Assembly: GCA_030141605.1 (NCBI GenBank)
Contig: JAQGDQ010000256.1
Span: forward strand, 1-32,500
Origin: Tubiluchus corallicola
Taxonomy: Eukaryota; Priapulida; Priapulimorpha; Priapulimorphida; Tubiluchidae
Reading direction: 5' to 3'
Length of the DNA: 32,500 nt
In this document: positions 1-10,663 of the stretch, piece by piece
Layout: the number at the start of each line of letters is the position of its first letter
How positions within the stretch are numbered: the stretch's first letter is position 1
The notes under the pieces: generated by a model
What the model was told of the DNA's origin: nothing
The model's database searches: none
What the model saw: the letters and a program-made list of their open reading frames with translations, nothing else
Position numbers and translations under genes: made by a program

Positions 1-479
1 TACAAACAATAGCAAAATACTCAATGAAAAATTATTTTAAAGCACTTATTATAATTTTAAACACTTGCTGTGCAAGAATGTAGCCACTGTCTTTTACATC
101 TGGTGCTGGTCTGATTAATAACAGAAAGATTTCTGAGGAAATTAAAATACAAATCAGCCAGTCTGAAACTGCATTTCTTGCGAAATTGCCACAAATTAAA
201 TTATATGAATACAAGAACGCTGATATGTATTAATTAATCTGTCATGAGGCAATGATGAATGGCGAAATTTGAAGTCCCGCTATTTCTGAAAGTGCTGAGT
301 CCGCAACTATGTTAACACAACGTGGACAAGAGCGCATGTTCTGGATGTGAAAGATGCGGACACCAAGTTGTTGGCACTGAAATCATAGGTACTGAGGTAC
401 AGGGTGCTAAGGTTTAGGATTCATAAAACAACGTCTTTTGGTTGGTTGCCCAGCTGGCTGGCTAGCTGTTTGTTTGATT
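1..479. other. Intergenic, no assigned gene
   Basis: AT-rich sequence. A minus frame at 132-32 after a cag acceptor (ttaatttcctcag) encodes a short stretch ending in TAA, too weak to call. From 425 the DNA grades into the tetranucleotide repeat. Confidence 0.5.
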
Positions 480-951
480 GATTGATTGGTTGGTCGGTTG
501 GTTGGTTGGTTGGTTGGCTGATTGTTCGGTCGGTTGGTCGGTCGGTCGGTCGGTCGGTCGGTCGGTCGGTCGGTCGGTCGGTCGGTCGGTGGATGGATGG
601 ATGGATGGATGGATGGATGGATGGATGGATGGATGGATGGATGGATGGATGGATGGATGGATGGATGGATGGATGGTGTATGGATGGATTGATTGATCGG
701 TTGATCGGTTGGTTGGTAGGTTCGTTAGTGGGTTGGTTGGTTGGCTGGCTGATTGGTTGTGTGGTTGATTTATCGGTCGGTCGGTCGCCCGGTTGGATGG
801 TCGGCCAGCTGGTTGGCTGGCTGGCTGGCTGGCTGGTGGTTGGTTGGTTGGTTGGTTGGTTGGTTGGTTGATTGGTTGGTTGGTTGGTTGGTTGGGCGGT
901 TGGTTGGGCGGTTGGTTGGTTGGTTGGTTGATTGATTGGTTTATTGGCTAA
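480..951. repeat. Tetranucleotide repeat patchwork (TTGG, GGTC, GGAT)
   Basis: Three related 4-base units succeed each other: TTGG-type from about 480, GGTC for about 14 units to 590, GGAT/ATGG for about 22 units to 676, then mixed TTGG, GGCT and GGTC to about 951. One strand is almost free of A and C runs. Frames through it ([23 protein letters not shown]) are products of the repeat and not genes. Degenerate TTGG-like sequence trails on to about 1110. Confidence 0.9.
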
Positions 952-1429
952 TTAGCGAACTGACCAGTTAACTTATCTAGAAGATGGATGATTGACATAC
1001 CGCTTAGCTGCTAATTTGTTAGTTGGTTGCTCGAATTTTATTGGTTTAATTTGGTCACTAGCTGTGCGCTGCTTTGTAGTTAGTATTTTGGCTAACTTTG
1101 TCGGCCGGTCAGTTGTTCGGTTGGCCAAAAAAACAAGAAGCCAGTTGTCTGAGAAATGAACATAAAAGGAACTGGCTAGTTGACTGTTTATCTGGCGAGT
1201 ATCCACAGAAGTATGAACCCACGATCACCTCTACGAATTCCATTTAAACTGATTTATTGTACGTGATCGCTAATTTTAGCGCAGAAGAGAGCTTAATTCA
1301 ATTTCAACCCGCAAAACTATTTCGTCTATTGTCACGTCGTGTTGTCTTTTCGAATTTTAATTACTTCACCATTCTAATAAAAGGCAGTAACTAGGGGGCC
1401 AATACTAACTGTAGATCTTTTGTTAATTT

Positions 1430-1509
1430 GTGGTGGTGGTGGGGGCGGCGGTGGTGGTGGTGGTGGTGGCGGCGGCGGTGGTGGTGGTGGTGGTAGTGGT
1501 AGTGGTGGT
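1430..1509. repeat. GGT/GGC trinucleotide array
   Basis: This is an imperfect GGT array with GGC interruptions, followed by a TTC/TCT-rich stretch to about 1590. A plus frame reads as a glycine run and then a serine-rich run, but there is no independent support for a gene. The G-rich strand could form quadruplexes. Confidence 0.85.
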
Positions 1510-1590
1510 TTTGCTGGTTTTGGCGGAAGCGGTGGCTGTGCTCTTTCTTCTACTTCTTCTTCGTCTCTTTCTTCTTCTTTTTCTTTTCGT

Positions 1591-2656
1591 CATTACGAAA
1601 ATCTAAAGGTATTCATTCGAACTATCACGGCATTCTAAGTGCATAATTTATACTGTGCAAGCAACCAAAGCTAAATCTTTCTAACTAATCCAGCTGCAGT
1701 TAGAAAACTTAGAACGGTTGACAAGCTTAGTTTTCCTCAGACTACGAGAGAATCTTTCTGCAGTAAAATAGCAAAACAGCCTCATTATGCAAACACTATT
1801 TCTTTGTGCAAATATAGCGAAATTGTTTCATCATTGCTTCTTTGAGTTTCTGAAATTTGCGTCACCTACTACTCAGTAACAGCACTCGCTACGCATGCTA
1901 AATAGATAAGGCTTCCAAGCAAACTGTATATACATGATTCATGATTTGACATTGGCGAACAAAGTTTAAACGAAGCAGCTATTATCATTTCATTAGCAGT
2001 TAAACAGAAAGAAGGAGCATAATTAATTACATTCTGTTAGATATGTTGACACAGTTTCAATTTGAATAAATTTTAATGAATTTGTTTGTAATGGAAGTGG
2101 AGCTAGTCTCAGCATAATTTATCCCGTTAACTCAAATGAACTTGCCTATCATGTTTTAACTAAGTAAAATAATTGCTAGAATCAGTGGCAGCATAGCTAG
2201 CATATTGTCAGCACGCGGCCTTACAGTATAACTCAGTGCACTCTTAAATAGAGATGTACTTATCAAAAACCAAATCATCAGTAATATTGCAAAAAACTGA
2301 TAATTATTTAAACCTTGTCACGCGACAGATTAGTTTACAATTGAAAACAGCTGTGATTTCTAAAGGATTTCTTGGTTTCAGAAAAGCTTGGCTAAGATTC
2401 AGCTGTATTCGACCCATTCTATGAATGAGACATAAGTGATCACGCATGTCATGCGTCGCCGTTGTCGTCATCGTCATAGTAGTGCACCAACGTGCACCAG
2501 TATTCTCTAACAAACGTATTATTAATCTTATCGACAATATTTATAGCAATTTATGCTGTTGCTTTGTTAGTGAAGAGTGTACTTCAAATGCTCTCTTTAT
2601 TTTTTAAAACTTCACGCAATGTTACTTAAACTTTTTTGCAATGACTTTCTATCAAA
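1591..2656. other. Intergenic, nothing assigned
   Basis: AT-rich DNA with no frame or repeat I can support. The minus frame at 2537-2304 has no ATG context or motif of note. Confidence 0.5.
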
Positions 2657-2743
2657 ATGGCTGCGCCTAAGGGTTATTGTATGAGTTTAAATTTACAAGT
2701 TTTATACAGCTTTGCGGCTAACGCAAGCACTCTGTGCAATAAG
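2657..2743 (+). CDS. Candidate first coding exon (29 codons)
   Basis: The ATG has a favourable context (tcaaaATGG) and an in-frame TGA 15 bases upstream. The frame stays open for 29 codons to aag|GTAAGTG, close to the ideal donor, leaving in phase 0. It encodes MAAPKGYCMSLNLQVLYSFA followed by nine residues. A short upstream ATG at 2641 overlaps it in another frame. Two phase-0 continuations exist: an acceptor at 2933 (ttcttaactgcag) giving 14 more codons to a TAG, or one at 4068 (ttttttttactccatggcag) giving 52 more codons to a TGA at 4225-4227. I cannot choose between them, and the product is not recognised. Confidence 0.33.
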
Positions 2744-5700
2744 GTAAGTGATATAAATTAGATAATTTTTCGGCTTTATTTAAATGATGGGTTTTCTTGT
2801 GCTTTAACAACATACAATTCGCCTATTTCAATTGAATTACTAAACGCTTGCAAAATTCTTATCAATTTATCCGTTTAAACACCAATGATGGCGATATGTC
2901 AACGTTTCTGTTGATATATATTCTTAACTGCAGCATCTGCACAATCAGTTTCTTGATTTAATGATATACGAAAAGTAGAAGGGATCAATCCACATAGCGG
3001 AGAAACGAACTTTATAACAACTGGAAACGTGTATCGATTAGGCACAGACTAGCTCATTTTGGGAAAATCTAGCGTAGGATTCGAGTGTTCTCCTTAGTCA
3101 AGGCAATTCAAGCCGATAACAAATACAACAACCAAGGAAATTTCTAACAAAGAGGATTTAAATTTACAAAGGTCACAGCGGCACTGGGTTGTATTCTACA
3201 TTTCACAGAGGGTTTTTTTTGTGCGAGATTCTTAACAAAATAACCCGGTGATGTCTCCCAATCTTCGGAATATTGTTAGTCTTTTTATAACTATCTATAT
3301 TTCGCACGATTTTTGCATACGCTATACACATGCATATTACGAATACATGTAGAGACGAAATATGAAAAAAAGAAATATTTAGAACATGACATCATTCTTA
3401 TCTGTGTGTGATAGCTAATGGTGTGCGCTAGATTTCATGTAAACGTATATAATGGGTTGACTACAGTCCATTAAGAAGAATGCTAAATTTCTCTTGCACA
3501 ACACGAGCAGTTTATTAAATGGTTTGAATAAAATGACATGGCTTTAGGAAAATCTGCATGTCTCTTCTTGTGTCTGAGAACTAAACAATGCAGAAACGCA
3601 AGGCAAACATGTTTTATGATATCTAAGCACAAAATAAGCCATTTTAAAACTTAGCATACAAGACACCACAAGCAGTTAAAGATGCTCATTTATATATAAC
3701 TGCCAGCTTAAAAAGAATTATAGACTTATCACACCCTAAATTACCAACTGAGTATTGATTGTGCAAACTGGACTTTTTACACTCTCGGGTTTAAAGAGTT
3801 AATTATGAATGAAAAGAAGGAGACAACAAATCTCATCCAAAACAAACAACATCTAATTTGAAAATTATTTCACTTATTTGTTTTGTACTATTGCTTTTCG
3901 TTTATACCAGTTTAATAGGACCATGGTAGTACATTCAATTTAAGTCTTAAAGAACATTTAAAAGGCACTAAAATCATTACTCAATGTGGATTAATGCTTA
4001 AGTGAACCTTAGAAAGACCTTGGTGTTCATACCATGGTTTACAACTTGTTTTTTTTACTCCATGGCAGCAGTACGTAGAGCTACTCTGCCTGAAAGCCTG
4101 CATGTGTGAATTGTACACGCACAGTTTAGTCAATGAGATGCAAAATGCAGTCTATTGGTTAAAAAAGCCTTTTTGGACGTGCTTATGGTCTGGAACACGC
4201 GGGTACTTTATCGTCTGTGTATTCTGAAGAAAACGCATAGCTACAAACACAAACGTAAGTTTGATAGCTTGCTTACTGGCTGATAGCTAATTTGTTAGTC
4301 TGTTGGTCGGTCAGTGTTTCATTTTTTAGAATGTTTTGGGGCTTAAATTTTGTGAACATTACTGCGTAATTCATACACGTTACGAACACTTCAGGTTGCA
4401 TTAGAGTTAATGGGTCATGTAATATCCTTTCACCTGCCTATTAGTAACTTCGCACGCAACGATCAGTTTGAGCGCAAGTATTCTATGTTTGAGAGTCACG
4501 CGAACCAAAATTTGTGTCTATGAAAAGTTGTCTGCTCTAAAATTATCGGCTTTTATGCACTCAACGACTTGTTAGAGCTGAATAAGGAATGGTCGTTAAA
4601 ATATTCTGTGGAATAAATTAGGTTCCCAGATCATAGTGTTAAAAAAATTAAAAGTTTTAGCAGTTATTCACTTTTACAGTTTAAGAACTTCTCAAAGCCA
4701 AGCAATCGAACAAGAATCTGATATTTGCAGCAGACGCATTCTGCTCAATCTAATACTGTGTTACCGCATTATGAACTTTTAAACAAGTTTTTCCGCAATA
4801 AAGTTTCCGGCAAGAACTAATATTTCTTACAATCTCTTGGACTTCCTGTAATTTTAAATCTCAGTGGTATCCAAGCTACGTATTCTACCTTTTGATTGAT
4901 TTGGCTTTAGACATTCTGCCCGTGGAAAATTACCTGTTTACAGACTTCGAACTGAAGACAACGAAATTAAGGAAAACGAGCAAAACAAAAAAGCAGACCT
5001 TTTCATGCAACATTGCAACATTGATTTCACTTTCGTTTTCCCAAATTAACCCGTTTCTGAGACTGCGCTTTTGACATCTAGCAGAAAATGCTTCATTGCT
5101 TGATGAGTTTTTGTATAAAGAGAAACCTTTGAACGTGGTTATTATAAATCATTTCTTAATGTCACCTTTGCAAGACAGTTTGTAAAGCGAAAATATGATA
5201 AAGTCTCGCGAGCAAAGTCTTTTTTAAAACTACAGTGACACTGTCAGTCAAATCGACAGAAAAATGCGAGGACAAAAATACGTATATATGCATAATTGGG
5301 CCTACTTTAGCTTTTCATTTGTGCTATACTGAATGAGTTATTCCAGCAGCCTTCCTACAAAACGTTGACGTTAACATAGCTTTAATTAAAGCACAAGAAA
5401 ACACTCCACTTACATAAAGCGTAAAAATTCGTCTTGAAATTTTATACCACTTACATGCTACCTTTTTGCATACAAGGCTTGCATCGACTGTAGCGCTGTA
5501 TAAAATATGTAAATTTAAACTCCCGCGGTGACCGTTAGACCATTTGAAACCAGTTTAGATAACATTGTGTAAAGTTTGAAAAAATAATCAGAGCATTCGT
5601 AGCGCACACGTCAGTAACTAAGTAAAATTTTAAATTACTGTATCTAGTCAATAAGATCAAAAGTACGTTTTTGGTTAATGAGTGGTGCACCCTGGAGGCG

Positions 5701-7106
5701 AGTCAACGACATTTTACCAATTGGTGAAAGCATTTTAAATAAGACGTCATGTAATAGTGCGGCTGGAACAGTATTACGCGAGATTTAAAATGAAAACAAA
5801 CAAAAAATCGTTTCAATGCTAGTACGATATACGCACAAAACTGCTATAAAGTAATATAATTTTTAAGGCGATTGTTCTGAAACCTACTTCAGGTACCCCT
5901 TTTCTTGTCCTTTAAAGCAACAGCTCGTCCAATGATAATTAGAATAGAGCATAGCTTAGTACATGTTTGGTGTGGCAAAGCAGCGATATTTTAAATTCCC
6001 GGTTAAGTTAATTTATCTTCTGCAATATAAAAAATAAGTCATTACACGTGATTGCCATTTTAGCGCAATAACACAAGCAGCAAGTACATCTATTCTCTTT
6101 TACAACCTTTTTATCGCCAGCTCTAATCCTGCTTGTGTGATCAATGTCTTTGGCTGTGCTGTTAACGCGATAAATTACAGCCGAGAAAGTGGCAAACTGT
6201 TTATCTTTGAATGCAAACTTTGCATTATACCATGGAACCAAAGACCGTGTGACTTTTGAACAAAATATAATTTAAAATAAATTAAGCGCACACTTCATAA
6301 AGTACTGTGTGGAGACTCATTGTTGTCGATACGTTACAGGCAAAGTGCCCTTGTGCTTAATGAATCCGTGCTTTATACTGTAACACTCGTTTAGTTTTAT
6401 TAAACGCAACTATAGCAAGTTTTCATTTTACTAAAATTGTTATTTTAACCATGACACACTTACGATTGTAGCTTAATAATTTAAAGTAACATGTTTGTTA
6501 ACTAGTTCGAATTCACTTGTTATGTACATTTAGACTAATAAGCGCTGACACATATAAGCGGGTATATCTATATGTCATGCAAAGGTACATAAAAGAATAG
6601 TCTGCAACTAAATCTGTGTCAATGACTTGGCGCCCTCAAAAGCCAAAAAAATTTTGGCAGCGAAATATTGCAGGATTGTCAAGTGAAAAGTGCTGGCAGT
6701 ATTACTTGAGGATGCTGAGGTACTAATTACTGGACCATAACCACAGATGCAATTTTACTTGTTGAACCCGATCGCAGAATTCAAATCCAAATCATGACAA
6801 AGTTGTTATTCAAGTTTCCATTTTTAGTTATTGAAGTTGTAAATGTAAAATTCCAATAAGATAGCAGAATCTTAATAAAAAGAGCAGAATCAGTTCGTTA
6901 TTGCGAAGCAATGGTTTTCACAGTTTTTCACTAACAGATTGACTTTCATTGCAATTGTTCAGAGACAAAAAACAGTAGAAAATCGCGATCAATGTTGGTA
7001 AATGACTTCAGCAATCTCGCAAAATGTTTGCCTTCGTCAGCTATGTAGAAAAGCGATTGTGTCAATAATCCGAAATCAAAGAATTTTCTGTGGATTTTTG
7101 GTGTAG
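2744..7106. other. Intergenic or intronic, little assigned
   Basis: AT-rich sequence that may be intron if the exon at 2657 is real. It holds the alternative acceptors at 2933 and 4068, a scrap of TTGG-like repeat at 4261-4315, the small ORF at 6622, and a palindrome GCCAAAAAAATTTTGGC near 6640. Nothing else is recognised. Confidence 0.5.
6622..6726 (+). CDS. Short basic Trp-rich ORF (34 codons)
   Basis: The frame begins MTWRPQKPKKFWQRNIAGLS and continues SEKCWQYYLRMLRY to TAA. It has three tryptophans and a basic N-terminus, in a locally GC-richer stretch. An in-frame TAG lies 24 bases upstream. A GT at 6719 (ctgag|GTACTA) could alternatively be a donor. The product is unrecognised. Confidence 0.15.
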   Translation: MTWRPQKPKKFWQRNIAGLSSEKCWQYYLRMLRY

Positions 7107-7369
7107 TGCATTGCAATCATTGTTTTAATACATTTTCTTATTCACAACAGAGTGTTACCACACATTGCAAGTTGAAAAGAGGTACAGCATGTAAATGTAT
7201 TGTGTCTTATGAGGATTTTCTGGTCCATTTGGAGTTATTTTTACATCAAAATTGTTCCGATAGTAAACAAAACCAGCAACCATTTTTAATTGAATATTCG
7301 TCAATTTCTAAGCGAGTATTGAGCCCAAGCGTCAGCCGCCCATTCACTGAACAACTTCTCGGTTGCTAA
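7107..7369 (+). CDS. Candidate Cys/His-rich exon
   Basis: An acceptor-like site (ctgtggatttttggtgtag|TG) opens a frame of 86 codons to TAA at 7367-7369. The start encodes HCNHCFNTFSYSQQSVTTHC, then KLKRGTACKC, and later HLELFLHQNC. The C-x2-C...F...H pattern recalls a C2H2 zinc finger, but the spacing to the histidine is one residue too long (13 rather than 12), and the second histidine is not in the usual place. There is no ATG, so an upstream exon would be needed. This is a weak call. Confidence 0.25.
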
Positions 7370-7426
7370 ACTATGGTCGTAAAGCACTCATGTGGCTATT
7401 CCGCCATTCATCTTCCTCCACAACAG

Positions 7427-7434
7427 TATAAATA
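7427..7434 (+). promoter_or_regulatory. Possible TATA box upstream of the 7475 ORF
   Basis: TATAAATA lies 41 bases before the ATG at 7475. A start site 25-30 bases downstream would give a 5' UTR of only 10-20 bases. In AT-rich DNA such a match is weak evidence alone. Confidence 0.22.
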
Positions 7435-7474
7435 TAACGCAACTACCAATGAGCGGCTATCACCATAGGCATAA

Positions 7475-7693
7475 ATGTCGTTGGCCCTTTTTATTGACTT
7501 CGTCACCGTAGTTTGTTGTCATTTAATCGTGCTAGCTTCATTGCACCATCATTGTCATCATCATTGTCATCATCCTATTTACTATACCTGCCCCTCGCCA
7601 TTTGGTTGCCAGAGTCATCGGACGATCACTGTGATACGCGCGACCGGTTACAGAGCACAAGCTGAAAATATGTCCAAACAGGAATTTACTTGA
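7475..7693 (+). CDS. Candidate small secreted His/Cys-rich protein, single exon
   Basis: This ATG-initiated ORF of 72 codons has an adenine at -3. The first 22 residues (MSLALFIDFVTVVCCHLIVL...) look like a signal peptide. They are followed by HHHCHHHCHH, encoded by a CATCATTGT-type microsatellite at about 7543-7577, and then a mixed tail with CPSPFGC. A TATA-like box lies 41 bases upstream and AATAAA lies at 7916-7921. The histidine-cysteine block could bind metal, but it may only reflect the repeat. No homologue is recognised. Confidence 0.22.
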   Translation: MSLALFIDFVTVVCCHLIVLASLHHHCHHHCHHPIYYTCPSPFGCQSHRTITVIRATGYRAQAENMSKQEFT

Positions 7694-9099
7694 AATCTAT
7701 ATTTGCTTTCAGCATCAATTTCGCTAAAGTGCTGTTTCTTACTTTATATGTAAATTTACGCCTTGCACTTGAGTCACAAACACTATTGGGAAGACAGAAA
7801 ATTTTTCCCAGAAGCTAAAAATCGTTATAAGTTACAATACAATTACATGATGCACCTCTTTTCAACACGTGGCTAGTTATGTAAAACCTAAGATCATATG
7901 TGACAACTCAAACATAATAAATTCCTCACACAGGTAATAAAAAGCAATTAACGCTTACATAATGTAGTAAGGTAAAAATCCTACCTTAAATGTAACTTTA
8001 ACGCAGGTTAACATGCTAAATTCCTCTATCCTAGGTGATCTGTTTGCATCACAGCAACTAGTTCAGTTTATTAGATACGTCAGCCTGTATATGGCAATAT
8101 ACTAACCACTGGACTAACAATGTTTAGTGTACAGTGTTTTGTTTTATTTTATAGCTGTTTTTATTTGCTTTTTATTCGAGTTTGTTGATTTTTTCCACTA
8201 TCACCAGCTGTTGTTTTCGATCTTTCATGCAATTGTTGCGTATTGCTATTTGACAGTGAATAAATATACTATTGTATTAGTATTAGGTAGCGACTTTTCT
8301 AAATTTAGTCCGCTAGTTCGTGCGAAATACCTTTATTTCTTTTCACTTTTCCTACTGCACTATGTTTCTTGATTATAAATTATCCATATCAACAAGAAAT
8401 CTATGAATACAATTCTTTCTCCACCATAAGAAGTATTCAATAATATAATTTAAAATCGCCCTAGTCATTTTTAAGACTTACAGACTACACTATACTGTTT
8501 ACGTTTAGGAAATCTTTTTCAACAATACTAACAACTGCTGAAATTATTGAAAACATGCTCAGTACCCTTGATAGTAACGCAATTGCAAGCAGCATTTTTA
8601 GACTTTTCGAAAGTATTTCACATTGTTTCACATAATGATTCTCTTCATAAATTAAATTACCTTCTATGGGATTTGAAATCCTGCTCATGGCTTTATGAAA
8701 AGGGCTTATAAATGAATTTTAAATAAAGTATGGTATAAGTTTAAAAACGTTTTTTGTCGCATTTTTAATTGTTCTGACAATTGAGCCTTCGAAACTTGAA
8801 TTAGTCACAACCAGCATCATGCTCTTATAAATGCTTCAAAAGCTTTTGAACCTTCTATTCAAGTTTTGAAAGTTTTAGGATTTTTTATAGTAAGCGGACA
8901 CTGACACTCGCATACTTTAAATTCTGGCTAGAAAATACCAGCAGTTAAAAGACAGTGCATTCGAAAATCAACTTTGGTTTGAAGGAGGCTTATATTATTG
9001 TGAATGTACCATACTTTCATTTGTGACTTGCTTTACCTGCAGAGAGTGAAACAATGAGGTGGAGGAGAGAGCGAGAGTCAAGAAAAGAATGAGAGAGGG

Positions 9100-9102
<3 letters not shown>
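7694..9102. other. Intergenic, nothing assigned
   Basis: AT-rich DNA. Hydrophobic frames such as 8127-8372 lack an ATG and reflect T-rich sequence. AATAAA at 7916-7921 could serve the 7475 ORF. Confidence 0.5.

Positions 9103-9153
<51 letters not shown>
9103..9153. repeat. GA dinucleotide microsatellite
   Basis: This is a near-perfect GA array of about 25 units, preceded by purine-rich sequence from about 9058. Minus frames of Leu-Ser repeats here are artefacts. Confidence 0.95.
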
Positions 9154-9157
<4 letters not shown>

Positions 9158-9401
9158 GTTCAAGGTTTTTGATGCATACCGAACTTTTATTGAAATGGAA
9201 GGAAAAAGTTTCATTTTCATAGCCTCTCGTCAGAATTGTATTAACTTCGAGCGTATACTGCTTAAGCATTTGAAAATTTCACATTACAGATTTTCTAAAT
9301 TCTACAAGCATTCCTGGCAATATAGTGAGTGGTTCGATACTATCCACTCAAAGAAAAGTGCAGAGCCGTTAGGCGAAATTCACGCCTTTACTGGAAACAC
9401 T

Positions 9402-9677
9402 TTAGATTGAATCAAATAAGAGCAACCGTCTTCGACAGCTTAAATATCTGGCATGACCTCGTATGAGTAATTTTAATTTTTGGGTATATTCTCTTGTGAA
9501 ATATCTATATAAAGAGTTCTCTTCCGCTAGAACACCTATCTCTTTCTCGTTCTTAGTGTAATAATAAGATTTTAACCAGTTTTTACATTGAGACGTCACA
9601 ATAGAGTTACTCCTTGTTCTAAATTTTGCGAAAAAAGAACGACTCATGACAACGATAAACAGTGTTTTAAATGACAT
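9402..9677 (-). CDS. ORF of 91 codons, unrecognised
   Basis: Read from an internal ATG with guanine at -3, the product begins MSFKTLFIVVMSRSFFAKFR and is basic, ending in CRRRLLLFDSI. The frame is open further upstream without another ATG. No motif is recognised and the length is within what chance allows here. Confidence 0.13.
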   Translation of the reverse strand: MSFKTLFIVVMSRSFFAKFRTRSNSIVTSQCKNWLKSYYYTKNEKEIGVLAEENSLYRYFTREYTQKLKLLIRGHARYLSCRRRLLLFDSI

Positions 9678-9939
9678 ATCGAGGCAGTAATTATGAGAAT
9701 TACCCAATGCTTCGTCTTTCCAGACTAGTTTTTACAAATGTCGTCTCTAACTTGCAGTTCTAGGGGATTTTGGCTTCATTCTGTTGCAGTCACGATTTAA
9801 TATTGCGTGTCTCTGGATACACTCTCAAGGTTCAGTGAGTAAGAATACTGCAAAGCCTGGCTTAAACTTGTGTCGAAAATTGAAGCTAATACTGCTTAGT
9901 CACCACAAATACAAAAATAGTCTTTAAATAGCAGAAAAG

Positions 9940-10663
9940 CAGTGCCGTGTGTCGGCCGAATCACTGCTGAAAATAAGATGATCGGCAGTAACCAGTCAGC
10001 CTTTCCAGTAATCGGTCACTTGTTCGGAGATGAGTTTTCTAAAGATGAAATACCGGCAATCGGATCGGAATCGGTGACTTTAGTATCGGATCCACGGTGA
10101 TGTATAAATTGTTTATCTATGACTGCAGATGGCACCCATGTTTGTAAAAAAGGATTTCCGTATCTCCCGAGGTGGGAATTTTCAACAAATAGGTGCTTAC
10201 AGTTTACACATGTTTATTTTACGATTTTATCTGAAATTTACAATTATAACGTCAGTTACAAAGATAATTCTATGATTTTAAGATTATATCACTTATTTAG
10301 TATACATGGACAAATTTAATACATAGTACAAAATAAACAGTACTAGTAGGCAATGCCAAATGCGTTGGTAACATGCAGCCTTTTACACGTTGCATAATTT
10401 AACTTGTATTGATACATAAGAACTGTAACGAATTTTTTTTTTAATTTTTGATGAGAATGTGCAAAAAACATGCATGCGAAAAAAATCTTTGCGTGATACC
10501 AGGTAGGCAACTGATCGGGTTTTTAAAAAAAATGTGATCGGTGAATCAGTCGGACATCGAGTTAAAAAACTGTAATCGGCGATCGACAGAAGATGAGTTT
10601 TTGAGAAAAAATGATCAGCAATCAGGCCGGGATCGATAAACCTGAGATCCGAACAACACGGTG
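9940..10663. mobile_element. hAT-like non-autonomous element rich in ATCGG motifs
   Basis: The left end is CAGTGCCGTGTGTCGG and the reverse complement of the right end is CACCGTGTTGTTCGG, an imperfect match of the hAT CAGTG type. GAAAAG flanks both ends (9934-9939 and 10664-10669), perhaps part of an 8-bp duplication. The outer 150 bases on each side are CpG-rich with many ATCGG/CGATC words, typical of hAT non-autonomous families; the middle is AT-rich. No transposase is present. Confidence 0.5.

Noticed and set aside
32-132. Possible minus-strand terminal exon after a cag acceptor
   Set aside because: Only about 32 codons, no poly(A) signal before the window edge and no partner exon.
478-935. 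Long ORFs reading [15 protein letters not shown] and VGWLVGWL
   Set aside because: All three frames are open only because the tetranucleotide repeat lacks stops; no flanking gene signals.
1420-1638. ORF with a long glycine run followed by a serine run
   Set aside because: Explained by the GGT/GGC array and the TTC-rich tract after it.
9017-9269. Minus-strand Leu-Ser repeat ORFs
   Set aside because: They are translations of the GA microsatellite.
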